From assembly GCF_025961315.1 (NCBI RefSeq), contig NZ_JAOQNK010000001.1:3162001-3226000 (forward strand): DNA of 64,000 nucleotides, written 5' to 3'. The notes under the pieces are model-generated. The model saw nothing but the letters and a program-made list of their open reading frames with translations. It did not search any database and was not told where the DNA came from. The position numbers and the translations under genes were made by a program. Within the stretch, counting starts at the first letter, position 1. Every line of letters begins with the position of its first letter. The DNA is from Sphingobacterium kitahiroshimense. GTDB taxonomy: Bacteria; Bacteroidota; Bacteroidia; Sphingobacteriales; Sphingobacteriaceae. This document shows, in pieces, positions 34,355-44,300 of this stretch.

Positions 34355-35014
34355 TTAGTCTTTAACAGTACTGGTAAAAATATGTTTAAACTTTTCCAAT
34401 TTTGGTTTAATCACGTATTGACAATATCGATCTTCCTTATTATTCGCATAGTAATTTTGATGATAATCTTCAGCTTTATAGAAAGTAGTAAATGGATTAA
34501 TTTCTGTCACGATAGGACGGTCATACAACCGTTCTTCTTTCATTTTTTTTAGATAAAAATTAACTTTTTCTAATTGTTCTTGATCATGAACAAAAATTGC
34601 AGAGCGGTATTGCGTACCAATATCATTACCTTGCCTATTCAATTGTGTAGGATCATGTGCGATAAAAAAAGCTTCTAACAAGGTATCGAATGTTATTTTC
34701 TTGGGGTCATACAAAACATTGATCACTTCAGCATGTCCTGTATTCCCTGTACTGACTTGGCTATATGATGGATCCTTCGTTTCTCCTCCAGCATAGCCTG
34801 AAATAACTTGCTGTACACCATCAAGTGTTTTAAATTGAGCTTCAACACACCAAAAACAACCTGCTGCAAATGTTGCAGTATCTACCAGACCATTCTGATG
34901 ATCTGGCAACTGTTCAAATGATTGCGGTTCCTTTTTAGCAATATTAGATTTACAGGATAACAATGCTATGCTTGTTACCAAAAGTACAAGCATAGCGATA
35001 TATTTATGTACCAT
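34355..35014 (-). CDS. msrA: Peptide methionine sulfoxide reductase A, lipoprotein form
   Basis: A 219-residue MsrA repairing S-methionine sulfoxide. The active-site motif GCFWCVEAQFK is near residue 53, GYAGGETKDPSYSQV follows, and HDPTQLNRQGNDIGTQYRSA is standard. The N-terminus (MVHKYIAMLVLLVTSIALLSC) is a lipoprotein signal, so the enzyme probably sits in the periplasm. The in-frame ATG at 35056 lies in the terminator hairpin of sod and is rejected as start. Confidence 0.92.
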   Translation of the reverse strand: MVHKYIAMLVLLVTSIALLSCKSNIAKKEPQSFEQLPDHQNGLVDTATFAAGCFWCVEAQFKTLDGVQQVISGYAGGETKDPSYSQVSTGNTGHAEVINVLYDPKKITFDTLLEAFFIAHDPTQLNRQGNDIGTQYRSAIFVHDQEQLEKVNFYLKKMKEERLYDRPIVTEINPFTTFYKAEDYHQNYYANNKEDRYCQYVIKPKLEKFKHIFTSTVKD

Positions 35015-35034
35015 CTCAATAACCCTTAAATTAA

Positions 35035-35068
35035 AAAAGCGGTAAAATGTTATCATTCTACCGCTTTT
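35035..35068 (-). terminator. Terminator of the superoxide dismutase gene
   Basis: Arms TACCGCTTTT/AAAAGCGGTA (35059-35068 and 35035-35044), with the T run on the minus-strand side, between sod and msrA. Confidence 0.7.
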
Positions 35069-35090
35069 ATTTCGCTACTAAAATTAAAAA

Positions 35091-35699
35091 CTATTTAGCG
35101 GCAGCATAATTTTTCGCTACTGCATCCCAGTTGATGACATTGAAGATCTCTTCTAAATATGCAGGACGTTTATTTTGAAATTTTAAGTAATATGCATGTT
35201 CCCAAACATCAATACCTAAAATAGGTGTACCTTTAACTTCAGCCACATCCATCAATGGATTATCTTGATTAGGTGTCGATGTTACTTGTAATTTACCTTC
35301 TGCATTTACAATTAACCAAGACCAGCCAGAACCAAAACGTGTAGCTCCTGCATTTTGCAATTGTGTTTTCAATTCTGCAAAAGAACCAAATGTTTCATTG
35401 ATTGCCGTTGCCAATTCACCAGTTGGCTCACCACCAGCATTTGGACCTAATACTGTCCAAAATAATTTGTGGTTATAGTGACCACCACCATTATTACGTA
35501 CTGCTGCAGGATATTTACTGATATTTTTAACGATATCTTCTAAAGATAAGTTCTCAGCTTCTGTTCCAGCAATTGCCTTATTTAAATTATCTACATATGC
35601 TTGATGATGTCTATCATGGTGGATTTCCATAGTAGCTTTATCAATATGTGGTTCTAATGCGTCTGACGCGTATGGTAGCGCTTCTAATACAAATGCCAT
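35091..35699 (-). CDS. sodA: Superoxide dismutase, Fe/Mn type
   Basis: A 202-residue iron/manganese dismutase. Metal ligands are visible: His in [19 protein letters not shown], His in [11 protein letters not shown], then Asp and His in [19 protein letters not shown]. The choice of metal cannot be decided with certainty from these motifs. No signal peptide, so it is cytosolic. msrA lies downstream on the same strand behind a terminator, a plausible oxidative-stress neighbourhood. Confidence 0.94.
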   Translation of the reverse strand: MAFVLEALPYASDALEPHIDKATMEIHHDRHHQAYVDNLNKAIAGTEAENLSLEDIVKNISKYPAAVRNNGGGHYNHKLFWTVLGPNAGGEPTGELATAINETFGSFAELKTQLQNAGATRFGSGWSWLIVNAEGKLQVTSTPNQDNPLMDVAEVKGTPILGIDVWEHAYYLKFQNKRPAYLEEIFNVINWDAVAKNYAAAK

Positions 35700-35799
35700 A
35701 ATTATTATTTTTTATGTTTATTTAAAGATTGTTTCTATGCAAATATAACGTTTAATATACCTTTATGTTTCGTTTTGCGATTAAATAATCACTAAGCTT

Positions 35800-36267
35800 T
35801 TAACGTTTTTGACGAAAAAATGATTTAACAAGTTCAGCACATTCTTCCCCCAACTTACCATGCTCTACAATTGTTTTGGGATGTAAAATTTTATCATGAA
35901 ATTGAGAATATCCTCTTTTTTCATCTTGAGCTCCATATACAATTCGGCTGATATGTGTCCAATAAGCTGCACCTGCACACATTACGCATGGTTCTACAGT
36001 CACATAAAGTGTGCAGTCGACCAAATATTTACCTCCCAAATGATTTGCAGCAGCCGTAAAGGCTTGCATCTCGGCATGGGCTGTTACATCATTTAGACGC
36101 TGTGTCAGATTGTGCCCCCTACCGATAATATTACCTTTATGCACAATTACCGCCCCTATGGGCACCTCCCCTGCGGCTAATGCTAATTTTGCTTCCTTCA
36201 ATGCTTGCTGCATAAAAAAATCGTCAGCATTGTCTACAGATGTTCCTTCAAAATCGATATACCGCAT
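35800..36267 (-). CDS. tadA: tRNA-specific adenosine deaminase
   Basis: A 155-residue cytidine-deaminase-fold enzyme that converts A34 to inosine in tRNA. Zinc-binding motifs are TAHAEMQAF (His-Ala-Glu) and VEPCVMCAGAAY (PCxxC). GEVPIGAVIVHKGNIIGRGHN and RIVYGAQDEKRGYSQF support TadA rather than a guanine or cytosine deaminase. It starts 1 base after csaA ends, so the CsbD-like gene, csaA and tadA form an operon. Confidence 0.88.
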   Translation of the reverse strand: MRYIDFEGTSVDNADDFFMQQALKEAKLALAAGEVPIGAVIVHKGNIIGRGHNLTQRLNDVTAHAEMQAFTAAANHLGGKYLVDCTLYVTVEPCVMCAGAAYWTHISRIVYGAQDEKRGYSQFHDKILHPKTIVEHGKLGEECAELVKSFFRQKR

Positions 36268-36268
36268 T

Positions 36269-36607
36269 TTACATTAATTTTGCACCATTAGGCACTTTTT
36301 TTTCTACAGTTGTTAAAATGATATCCCCGTTGTCATCAGCAAAACCGGTAACTAAACATTCCGAGAAAAAATTTGCGATCTGCTTCTTGGGGAAATTAAC
36401 AATAGCAACAATTTGCTTACCTAATAATTCTTCTTTACTGTAATGCACCGTGATCTGAGCACTACTTTGTTTTATTCCCAATTCATCACCAAAATCAATC
36501 GTTAACTGATAAGCTGGTTTTCTTGCTTTTGGAAAATCGACAACATTTAGTATTGTACCCACACGCATATCCACTTTTTCAAAATCATTCCAAGATATTT
36601 CTTCCAT
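36269..36607 (-). CDS. csaA: CsaA-type tRNA-binding domain protein
   Basis: A 112-residue single-domain OB-fold protein. It begins with ISWNDFEKVDMRVGTILNVV, and contains FPKARKPAYQLTIDFGDELG and IVAIVNFPKKQIANFFSE, all diagnostic of the CsaA branch of the EMAP/Trbp111 family. Such proteins bind tRNA and have been described as secretion-related chaperones. Its start codon shares one base with the upstream gene's stop, so the two are coupled. Confidence 0.9.
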   Translation of the reverse strand: MEEISWNDFEKVDMRVGTILNVVDFPKARKPAYQLTIDFGDELGIKQSSAQITVHYSKEELLGKQIVAIVNFPKKQIANFFSECLVTGFADDNGDIILTTVEKKVPNGAKLM

Positions 36608-36819
36608 TACAAACGATTACTTTCGATACTACTTAATGACTTGGCCAGTGTAAATAAAACATATTCTCGATCGCGGTGTAATTTTGCCATCAAATGGTTA
36701 ATCAATTTTTCTTCTTGATTTTCTTCGAAAACTAAATCTTCATCACTTAGATGATTATATTTTCTTTTTATTTTTTCTTTTGCTGTAATCCAATCAAATG
36801 TTGTTATTTTAAGTCCCAT
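36607..36819 (-). CDS. CsbD-like stress protein
   Basis: A 70-residue protein with the CsbD arrangement: FDWITAKEKIKRKYNHLSDE followed by DLVFEENQEEKLINHLMAKL and a short third helix. CsbD-like proteins are abundant stress-induced proteins of unknown mechanism. The start could also be the ATG one codon upstream. The TAATG overlap with csaA shows translational coupling. Confidence 0.75.
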   Translation of the reverse strand: MGLKITTFDWITAKEKIKRKYNHLSDEDLVFEENQEEKLINHLMAKLHRDREYVLFTLAKSLSSIESNRL

Positions 36820-36845
36820 CATTTTTTAGGTATAAAATTTGCTGT

Positions 36846-36853
36846 TATATTTG
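36846..36853 (+). promoter_or_regulatory. Bacteroidota -7 box for the porin-like gene
   Basis: TATATTTG, 53 bases before the ATG at 36906. Confidence 0.45.
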
Positions 36854-36905
36854 AAACTTGTTCAAAGTTTAGTTAAAGATACAATTTATATAGAAAATAA
36901 AAGTT

Positions 36906-37499
36906 ATGAAAAAAATTTTACCTGCATTACTATTAATTTGTGGTAGTGTTGCTACTGCAAATGCACAATTGTTACCAGGAGTAGAAATTGGTTTAAAGGG
37001 TGCCTTAAACTTTTCTAAATTTAAAAGTGATGGTAAGTATTTCAATTCAGACAACAAAGCAGGATATCAAGCAGGTTTGTATGGGCGTGTTGGTGTATTA
37101 GGTTTCCATGTGCAACCGGAGATTTACCTTACAGGCAAAAATACTACGATTAAAGCTGAAGGAGGAGAAACAACAGATGTAAAATTAACCACAATCGACA
37201 TCCCGGTATTATTAGGAAAACGTTTTGGTTTAGGACCAATTGGAGCAAGAATCCAAACTGGACCAATATTTTCTTTTAAAGTAGATGATAAACAAGATAA
37301 GATAATTCCTAGTTTAGATCCAAATAGCTACAAAAAGAACGGTACATCTTGGGCATTTGGTGTGGGTGCTGATGTTTCAAGTCTTCGTGTTGATCTACGT
37401 TATGAAATGGGACTAAGCAAAATCAACAACAGCAGTCAAGCAAATCCAAAAATTAATATGTGGAGTATAGGATTAGGCTATCGTTTATTTAGTTTATAG
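36906..37499 (+). CDS. PorT-like outer-membrane beta-barrel protein
   Basis: A 197-residue exported barrel. The signal peptide (residues 1-20) ends at ATANAQ; the mature part opens with VEIGLKGALNFSKFKSDG, the typical start of Bacteroidota 'outer membrane beta-barrel' (PorT/OmpA-like) proteins. Alternating strands run to the end (NMWSIGLGYRLFSL), with the usual aromatic penultimate region. There is no peptidoglycan-binding domain. Specific cargo or role unknown. Confidence 0.82.
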   Translation: MKKILPALLLICGSVATANAQLLPGVEIGLKGALNFSKFKSDGKYFNSDNKAGYQAGLYGRVGVLGFHVQPEIYLTGKNTTIKAEGGETTDVKLTTIDIPVLLGKRFGLGPIGARIQTGPIFSFKVDDKQDKIIPSLDPNSYKKNGTSWAFGVGADVSSLRVDLRYEMGLSKINNSSQANPKINMWSIGLGYRLFSL

Positions 37500-37518
37500 T
37501 ACTTTTCAATCAAATTAT

Positions 37519-37553
37519 AAAAGGCTCGTTATCAAAAATAGCGAGCCTTTTTC
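37519..37553 (+). terminator. Terminator after the porin-like gene
   Basis: Arms AAAAGGCTCG (37519-37528) and CGAGCCTTTT (37542-37551), loop about 13 bases with further pairing. Confidence 0.75.
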
Positions 37554-37600
37554 ATTAGCGGTTTAGAATAGTTCTAAATTACTTCTTTTTCTTGTCAAAA

Positions 37601-37634
37601 TTGTATCATATTTAATATCAAATAGTAGATTTGC
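37601..37634 (+). promoter_or_regulatory. sdhCAB promoter
   Basis: TTG (37601-37603), 23 bases, TAGATTTG (37627-37634), 27 bases before the sdhC ATG. Confidence 0.55.
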
Positions 37635-37660
37635 CTAATTAAATTAAATTACAAAGAATA

Positions 37661-38431
37661 ATGAGTAAATCAAAGCCAGTTTTAAGTTCTTCAATCGGGA
37701 AGAAGCTAATCATGAGCTTAACGGGACTTTTCTTATGTACGTTCCTAATTGTTCACTTGATTGGAAACTTGCAGTTATTTAAAGATGACGCGGGTTTAGC
37801 GTTCAACAAGTACGCCTATTTCATGACGCATTTTACACCTATCAAGGTTGTGTCTTATTTATTGTATGCTTCGGTGATTATTCACGTGATCTATGCAATC
37901 GTGATTTCATTAAAAAATAAGGCTGCTCGTCCTATTGGATATGCATCTTATGATGGAAGCGCAAACAGCAAATGGAACTCACGTAATATGGGTATTTTAG
38001 GTACTGTTATCTTAGTATTCTTGGCGACGCACATGTCAAATTTTTGGTGGAAATACCATAATGATCAAACACCTTATATCGAATATCGTACCGATCTGTC
38101 GAATGGTGTAACGACTCATCAAGAGATCCAAGCGTCAGATTTTCATGATTACTCAGTCGTTGTTGAAAATGGTGTTGAAATCGTAAAAGCACGTGACTTG
38201 TATAAGCAGGTAGACTTTGCTTTTAAAAACGTTGCTCTAGTAGCATTATACGTAATTGCAATGGCTGCTTTAGCATTCCACTTGATTCACGGTTTTCAAT
38301 CTGCTTTCCAAACAGTTGGATTCAATCACAAAAGATACATTGGATTGGTTCAATTTATTGGAGTATGGGTATTTGGAGTAGTTATTCCAATTCTTTTCGC
38401 AGCGATGCCATTATATTTCTATTTCCGTTAA
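37661..38431 (+). CDS. sdhC: Succinate dehydrogenase/fumarate reductase cytochrome b subunit
   Basis: A 256-residue membrane anchor of complex II, type with one five-helix cytochrome b subunit (as in Wolinella FrdC). Hydrophobic segments lie at about 15-35, 60-80, 105-125, 180-205 and 225-250. Candidate heme histidines are in FLIVHLIGNLQLFK, ASVIIHVIYAI, FLATHMSNFWWKYH and AFHLIHGFQSAFQ. It passes electrons between succinate and menaquinone. First gene of sdhCAB, whose order and spacing indicate one operon. Confidence 0.93.
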   Translation: MSKSKPVLSSSIGKKLIMSLTGLFLCTFLIVHLIGNLQLFKDDAGLAFNKYAYFMTHFTPIKVVSYLLYASVIIHVIYAIVISLKNKAARPIGYASYDGSANSKWNSRNMGILGTVILVFLATHMSNFWWKYHNDQTPYIEYRTDLSNGVTTHQEIQASDFHDYSVVVENGVEIVKARDLYKQVDFAFKNVALVALYVIAMAALAFHLIHGFQSAFQTVGFNHKRYIGLVQFIGVWVFGVVIPILFAAMPLYFYFR

Positions 38432-38484
38432 CAATATTTTAGGATGGTGCTATAAGGCACGATCTAATAAATAAAATATAAGAT

Positions 38485-40419
38485 ATGTTAGATTCAAAAG
38501 TACCTGCGGGGCCATTGGCCCAAAAATGGTCAAAACATAAATTTGAAATGAAGCTGGTTAACCCTGCTAACAAACGTAAATTCACAATTATCGTTGTTGG
38601 GACAGGATTGGCAGGAGCTTCTGCAGCTGCTTCTTTAGCAGAATTAGGTTACAATGTAAAGACTTTCTGTTATCAAGATTCACCTCGTCGTGCGCACTCA
38701 ATCGCGGCACAAGGTGGTATTAATGCTGCAAAAGATTATCAAAATGACGGTGACTCTGTTTTCCGCTTATTTTATGATACTATTAAAGGTGGTGATTACC
38801 GTGCTCGTGAGGCAAACGTTTATCGTTTAGCAGAAGTATCGACTAACATCATCGATCAATGTGTGGCTCAAGGTGTTCCTTTTGCTCGTGAATATGGTGG
38901 TTTATTAGATAACCGCTCATTCGGTGGTGCCCAAGTATCACGTACATTCTACGCGCGTGGTCAAACAGGACAACAATTATTATTAGGCGCATATTCGGCT
39001 TTAAACCGTCAAATTCATAAAGGTAAAGTAAAATCATACACTCGTCATGAAATGCTTGACCTTGTTAAAATTGATGGACAAGCTCGTGGTATCATTACTC
39101 GTGACCTAGTTACAGGTAAAATCGAATCACATGAAGGTCATGCTGTATTATTGTGTACTGGTGGATACGGTAACGTTTTCTTCCTTTCGACTAATGCAAT
39201 GGGATGTAATGTAACTGCTGCTTGGAGAGCTCACAAACGTGGTGCTTTATTTGCAAATCCTTGTTATACTCAAATTCACCCAACTTGTATTCCTGTTACC
39301 GGTGATCACCAATCAAAATTAACTTTGATGTCAGAATCATTGCGTAATGATGGTCGTGTATGGGTTCCGAGAACAGTTGAATTGGCACAAAAACTTCAAA
39401 AAGGAGAACTGAAAGCTGTTGATATCAAAGAGGAAGATAGAGATTATTTCTTAGAGCGTAAGTACCCATCTTTTGGTAACTTGGTACCTCGTGATGTGGC
39501 TTCTCGTAATGCTAAAGAAGCAGTGGATGAGGGACGTGGTGTTGGTAAAACAGGTGTTGCTGTATTCTTAGACTTTGCGGAAGCAATCGGTCGTTTGGGA
39601 GAAGATACTGTACGTGAAAAATATGGTAACTTATTCGACATGTACTACCAGATTACAGACGAAAACCCGTACAAACAACCTATGCGTATCTACCCTGCTG
39701 TTCACTACACTATGGGTGGTGTATGGGTTGATTATAACTTAATGACAACTGTCCCTGGATTATATGCGTTAGGAGAATGTAATTTCTCTGATCACGGAGC
39801 TAACCGTTTAGGAGCTTCTGCTTTAATGCAAGGATTATCGGATGGTTACTTTGTTATTCCTTATACTGTTGGAGATTACTTAGCAAACTTAGGTTCTTTT
39901 GCCCCTATTGATAAAAATCATCCTGCTTTCGAAGAAACTCGTAAAGAGGTTGAAACTAGAATCAATGCGCTATTAGCCTTGAATGGTACTAAAACTGTTG
40001 ATGATCTTCATAAAGAATTAGGTTTGATCATGTGGGAATACTGTGGTATGGCCCGTACAGCTGAAGGATTAACTAAAGCTAAAGGATTGATCCAAAACCT
40101 GAAAAAAGAATTCTGGTCTAATGCCAAGGTATTAGGTGAAAATGAAGAGTTAAACATGTCTCTTGAAAAAGCTGGCCGTGTTGCTGATTTCATCGAATTG
40201 GGCGAATTAATGGTTGATGATGCATTGAACCGCAGAGAATCTTGTGGTGGTCACTTCCGCTTAGAATCTCAAACTGAAGAAGGTGAAGCTTTACGTATTG
40301 ACGAAGAGTTTACTTACGTATCTGCTTGGGAATTCAAAGGTGAAAATCAACCAGAAGTTCTTCATAAAGAAGAGTTAGTTTTCGAAAACGTTAAATTAAC
40401 ACAAAGAAGTTATAAATAA
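38485..40419 (+). CDS. sdhA: Succinate dehydrogenase/fumarate reductase flavoprotein subunit
   Basis: A 644-residue FAD-containing catalytic subunit oxidising succinate to fumarate. The dinucleotide-binding motif [20 protein letters not shown] is near residue 33. [13 protein letters not shown] carries the histidine that usually binds FAD covalently. Active-site residues appear in [17 protein letters not shown] and [15 protein letters not shown]. Length and motifs are normal. A strong intra-operon hairpin separates it from sdhB. Confidence 0.96.
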   Translation: MLDSKVPAGPLAQKWSKHKFEMKLVNPANKRKFTIIVVGTGLAGASAAASLAELGYNVKTFCYQDSPRRAHSIAAQGGINAAKDYQNDGDSVFRLFYDTIKGGDYRAREANVYRLAEVSTNIIDQCVAQGVPFAREYGGLLDNRSFGGAQVSRTFYARGQTGQQLLLGAYSALNRQIHKGKVKSYTRHEMLDLVKIDGQARGIITRDLVTGKIESHEGHAVLLCTGGYGNVFFLSTNAMGCNVTAAWRAHKRGALFANPCYTQIHPTCIPVTGDHQSKLTLMSESLRNDGRVWVPRTVELAQKLQKGELKAVDIKEEDRDYFLERKYPSFGNLVPRDVASRNAKEAVDEGRGVGKTGVAVFLDFAEAIGRLGEDTVREKYGNLFDMYYQITDENPYKQPMRIYPAVHYTMGGVWVDYNLMTTVPGLYALGECNFSDHGANRLGASALMQGLSDGYFVIPYTVGDYLANLGSFAPIDKNHPAFEETRKEVETRINALLALNGTKTVDDLHKELGLIMWEYCGMARTAEGLTKAKGLIQNLKKEFWSNAKVLGENEELNMSLEKAGRVADFIELGELMVDDALNRRESCGGHFRLESQTEEGEALRIDEEFTYVSAWEFKGENQPEVLHKEELVFENVKLTQRSYK

Positions 40420-40420
40420 T

Positions 40421-40453
40421 ATCAATTGACTACTTTATTAGTAGTCAATTGAT
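40421..40453 (+). other. Intra-operon hairpin between sdhA and sdhB
   Basis: Perfect 13-base arms ATCAATTGACTAC (40421-40433) and GTAGTCAATTGAT (40441-40453), loop of seven bases, without a T run. It occupies most of the 51-base sdhA-sdhB gap; a role in RNA stability or processing is more likely than termination. Confidence 0.6.
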
Positions 40454-40470
40454 GACTCAATATTATTATT

Positions 40471-41244
40471 ATGAGTGCACATATGAATTTAACGCTAAAA
40501 GTTTGGCGTCAAAAAAACGATAAATCTAAAGGTCAATTCGTAACTGTACAAGCAAATGATATCGCCGATGATATGTCATTCTTAGAAATGCTTGATATCG
40601 TAAATGATGAATTGACTCGCAAGGGAGAAGATCCTATTTACTTTGATCATGACTGTCGCGAAGGTATTTGCGGAATGTGTTCATTAGTGATCAACGGACG
40701 TCCACACGGACCAAAATATGGTATCACTACTTGTCAATTACACATGCGTTCATTCCACGATGGACAAACAATTGTTATTGAGCCTTGGAGAGCAGCTGCT
40801 TTTCCAGTTTTAAAAGATTTAGCGGTAGATCGTACATCATTTGACCGTATCCAACAAGCGGGTGGTTATACAAACGTAAATACGGGTGGTGCACAAGATG
40901 CAAATAACATTTTGATTCCAAAACGTATTGCGGATGAGGCTTTCGAGTCTGCGACATGTATCGGTTGTGGGGCTTGTGTTGCAGCTTGTAAAAATGCTTC
41001 AGCAATGCTTTTTGTTTCTGCTAAAATATCTCAATTCGCGTTATTACCTCAAGGTCAAACAGAACGTTATGAGCGTGCTCAGGCGATGGTTGATCAAATG
41101 GATGCGGAAGGATTTGGTAACTGTACTAATACTGGCGCTTGCGAAGCGGAGTGTCCTAAAGGTATCAAATTGACTAATATCGCTCGAATGAATCGCGAGT
41201 ACCTAGGTGCTAAGCTTTTCAGAGAAGAGGATATCCACGGATAA
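40471..41244 (+). CDS. sdhB: Succinate dehydrogenase/fumarate reductase iron-sulfur subunit
   Basis: A 257-residue iron-sulfur subunit. The [2Fe-2S] cysteines lie in [14 protein letters not shown] with a later [17 protein letters not shown] and the second group [15 protein letters not shown] bind the [4Fe-4S] and [3Fe-4S] clusters. It links the flavin of SdhA to the quinone/heme subunit SdhC. It is the last gene of the operon, followed by a clear terminator. Confidence 0.96.
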   Translation: MSAHMNLTLKVWRQKNDKSKGQFVTVQANDIADDMSFLEMLDIVNDELTRKGEDPIYFDHDCREGICGMCSLVINGRPHGPKYGITTCQLHMRSFHDGQTIVIEPWRAAAFPVLKDLAVDRTSFDRIQQAGGYTNVNTGGAQDANNILIPKRIADEAFESATCIGCGACVAACKNASAMLFVSAKISQFALLPQGQTERYERAQAMVDQMDAEGFGNCTNTGACEAECPKGIKLTNIARMNREYLGAKLFREEDIHG

Positions 41245-41264
41245 AAGAACATCACTTTATAGAT

Positions 41265-41298
41265 AAGTCCTTACAATCTTTTTGTAAGGACTTTTTTT
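41265..41298 (+). terminator. sdhCAB terminator
   Basis: Perfect 12-base arms (41265-41276 and 41282-41293), loop of five bases, then T run. Confidence 0.85.
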
Positions 41299-41337
41299 AT
41301 ATATTTATATATTCAATCTCAATAAATAGATAATAAA

Positions 41338-44300
41338 GTGCCGATATCCTCCAAAATAAGAATTTTACTTATACTGCTGACGCTAAGCTTTATCGTTACT
41401 GCTATTACTTTACAAAAGTCTATTACTAGTAAAGATATCTTAAATTTTGAAACCGCCAATCTAGAATCTAAAATTCATGAAAAAGAAGAAGTAATTGATG
41501 AATTATTTGCGGATCCAATTATTTTAAAAACATTCAAAAATGCAGAAAAATATCCTGAGCAGTCATATCATATACTTGAAAAGTATAATAAAGATGAGGG
41601 AATCGCACTTTTTATTTTTAAAAACCATGAACTTCTACTCTGGAGTACAAACCTATTTGTACCGCTAACTGATGCTGGACTCAAAAATCCGGTCAACTAT
41701 ATAGCGACTAATGATCGCTCATTTGTTGTTAAAAAGAAGGAGATCGGAAATACGACAGTTTTAGCCTATGTTATGGTTAAAAAGTATTTCAACATTAATA
41801 ACGAATATTTCACTAAAGCATTTTCTCCTTTAATAACAAAGAGTACAAACATCGAAATTGCTGATTATGATGATAATGTAAGCATCAAAAATATTTACAG
41901 CAAAGACAAAACTTACTTATTTTCTATTAAACTAAAATCTGGTCAGGTACAAAATATTTTTAGTATCCTTCAAACACTCTGCTGGATACTCGCTGCAACA
42001 TGTTTTATCACTTTAATACATAATCTCGCGAAACTACTCGTAAATAAGGAAAAAATAATACCTGGAATTTTACTCTATCTTACAGCATTAATTGTATTAC
42101 GTTATCTAGACCTTAATTCTAATTGGTTGAATATCCATGCTAATTTGGGCATATTTAATCCTAAAAATTATGCCTATAACTACCTTTTTCCAAATATCTG
42201 GGGACTACTTATTACAGTCTTTTTCATATTTCTTTTCATATTATTTCTATATAATATCAAAGACTCATTTTCAATTGAGAAGTATCTGAAAAAGAAAGGC
42301 TCGAAAATAATCTTTGCAGTTCTTTCCATCCTAAGTGTCTATTTCTTCTTTACTATTCTTTACAGAACTTTAGGGACACTCATTACACACTCCACTACAA
42401 CTGTGGTAGATTTCACAAAACTTGTTGAGCTAAATATATTTACATGGATCGACCTTTTTATTATGTGCGTAAGTCTCGTCACATTAATATTATATATCGA
42501 TCTGGTTATTTCTAATATAAAAAAATTACAGATATCAGATACGGTATTAATTAATATACACTTGAGTTGTCTCATCTTATTTATTTTGATCGGGACTTCA
42601 TTAAGTGAAAATAATGGGCTCGTTAATATCCTACTTGCACTTATAATATTAATAAGATCATTCAATTCGTTTCTAAAAAAGAAGTTCAGACTAGCTACAC
42701 ATATCATCGTTATCATTCTTTTATCTACAATCTTTTCCATTTACCATGGACATTTCTTCAAAATGAAAAAACTGGAGAACATGAAGCTTTTTATCAGCAA
42801 TTTAGAAGCAGAAGATGACATTAATGCTATTTCATTATATACTGAAATTGAAAAAGATATTTTAAATGACGAGCAACTCAAACATTTATTTAAAATAAGT
42901 TTACCAAACACCAATACACAAACCATAAGTGAATACATTGAAAAAAAATATCTTAGTGGGTATCTTTCTAGATATGAATTTTTGGGATTTTACTACAATA
43001 ACAATAAGGAGCTTGCTCCTTACAAAAACAATAAAGTAGATGAGTACAGAGAAAAAGTTATTAAAAACTCATTAAAGATTAGTAATAATTTCTACAGATT
43101 AAACAGCGAACTGGGAACTCATGAGTATTTTTCTATTATCAATATTCAAATTGATAAACAAAACACTGTCTCTCTATACCTTAATCTAAAGAATAGATCA
43201 TTTAATTACAGCCTGCCTTATCCGGACATACTAGTTGATTCCAGATTAAATAAAATGGAGGCACAGTCATTTAATAATAGTTCCATCGCATTGTTTAAAG
43301 ATGGGAATTTAGTGACCCAATATGGAAAATATAACTACCCAAGTCATGACAATGGTTATCCGAAGAAATTGGGAGAATATATTAATTTGGATAGTAGGGA
43401 TGATTATTTTCATATCATGTACAGGCCTAATAATTATACTACTTTTTTAGTTAGTTATCCAAAAGAGACACCATGGGAATATTTAGCTACCGCATCATTT
43501 TTATTTCTGGTTATTTTTATCTTTTTTTCTATCTCTTCCTGTGTTAGATATGGCTTTAAAATTTTAAAGAATAAATCATTCAAAATCAGAAGCATAAAGT
43601 ACCATTTCCTTTTTTTAGTAAATAGTATACAATACAGTTCCAGAATACAAACATTGTTTATATCCTCCATCGTGCTGGCAATTTTGATCTCTGGAATTAT
43701 ATCTTTCGTAAGTATAAGTATGCAACTTTCGTATAATAATACTTTGGAAAGAGAAAAGACTGTAACAGATATTAGTAAAAGACTTGAAAGTATAGTTAGT
43801 ACAGCGTCTACTGCTGAAGAAAAAGAAGAAAGATTGATCTATTATCTGAAATTATTATCAGAATCGCTTTCAAAAGATTTTTCACTCTATTCAAAATCGG
43901 GCCGTCTATTATTCAGTTCACAACCCAAGATTTATGATTTAAATATTTTATCAACGTTTATTAACCCGAGTGCATTTAGAAAACTCTCCCTTCTTAAAAA
44001 ATCAGAGACTATTGAAGAGGAGGTCGTTGGTGATTTTAGGTACGAATCCAGTTATGCAACTATTAGAGATGAAAACTATGCTACTATAGCGTATCTGGGT
44101 ATACCAAATTTTAATGCACAGAAAGATGATAACTTAAATAAAAACCTACTTTTAAACACATTAATTAATATCTATTCTCTAATAATCATTGGATTTGGTT
44201 TTTACGCGGCTTTTGTTGCCAATAAAATCACAGAACCATTAAATTTGATCAGTAAAAAAATAGCCCAAACAAATCTTGGACAACAAAATGAACCTTTATT

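Noticed and set aside
42360..42740. 126-codon minus-strand frame inside the sensor kinase
   Set aside because: Shadow of the membrane region; no promoter and no recognisable protein features.
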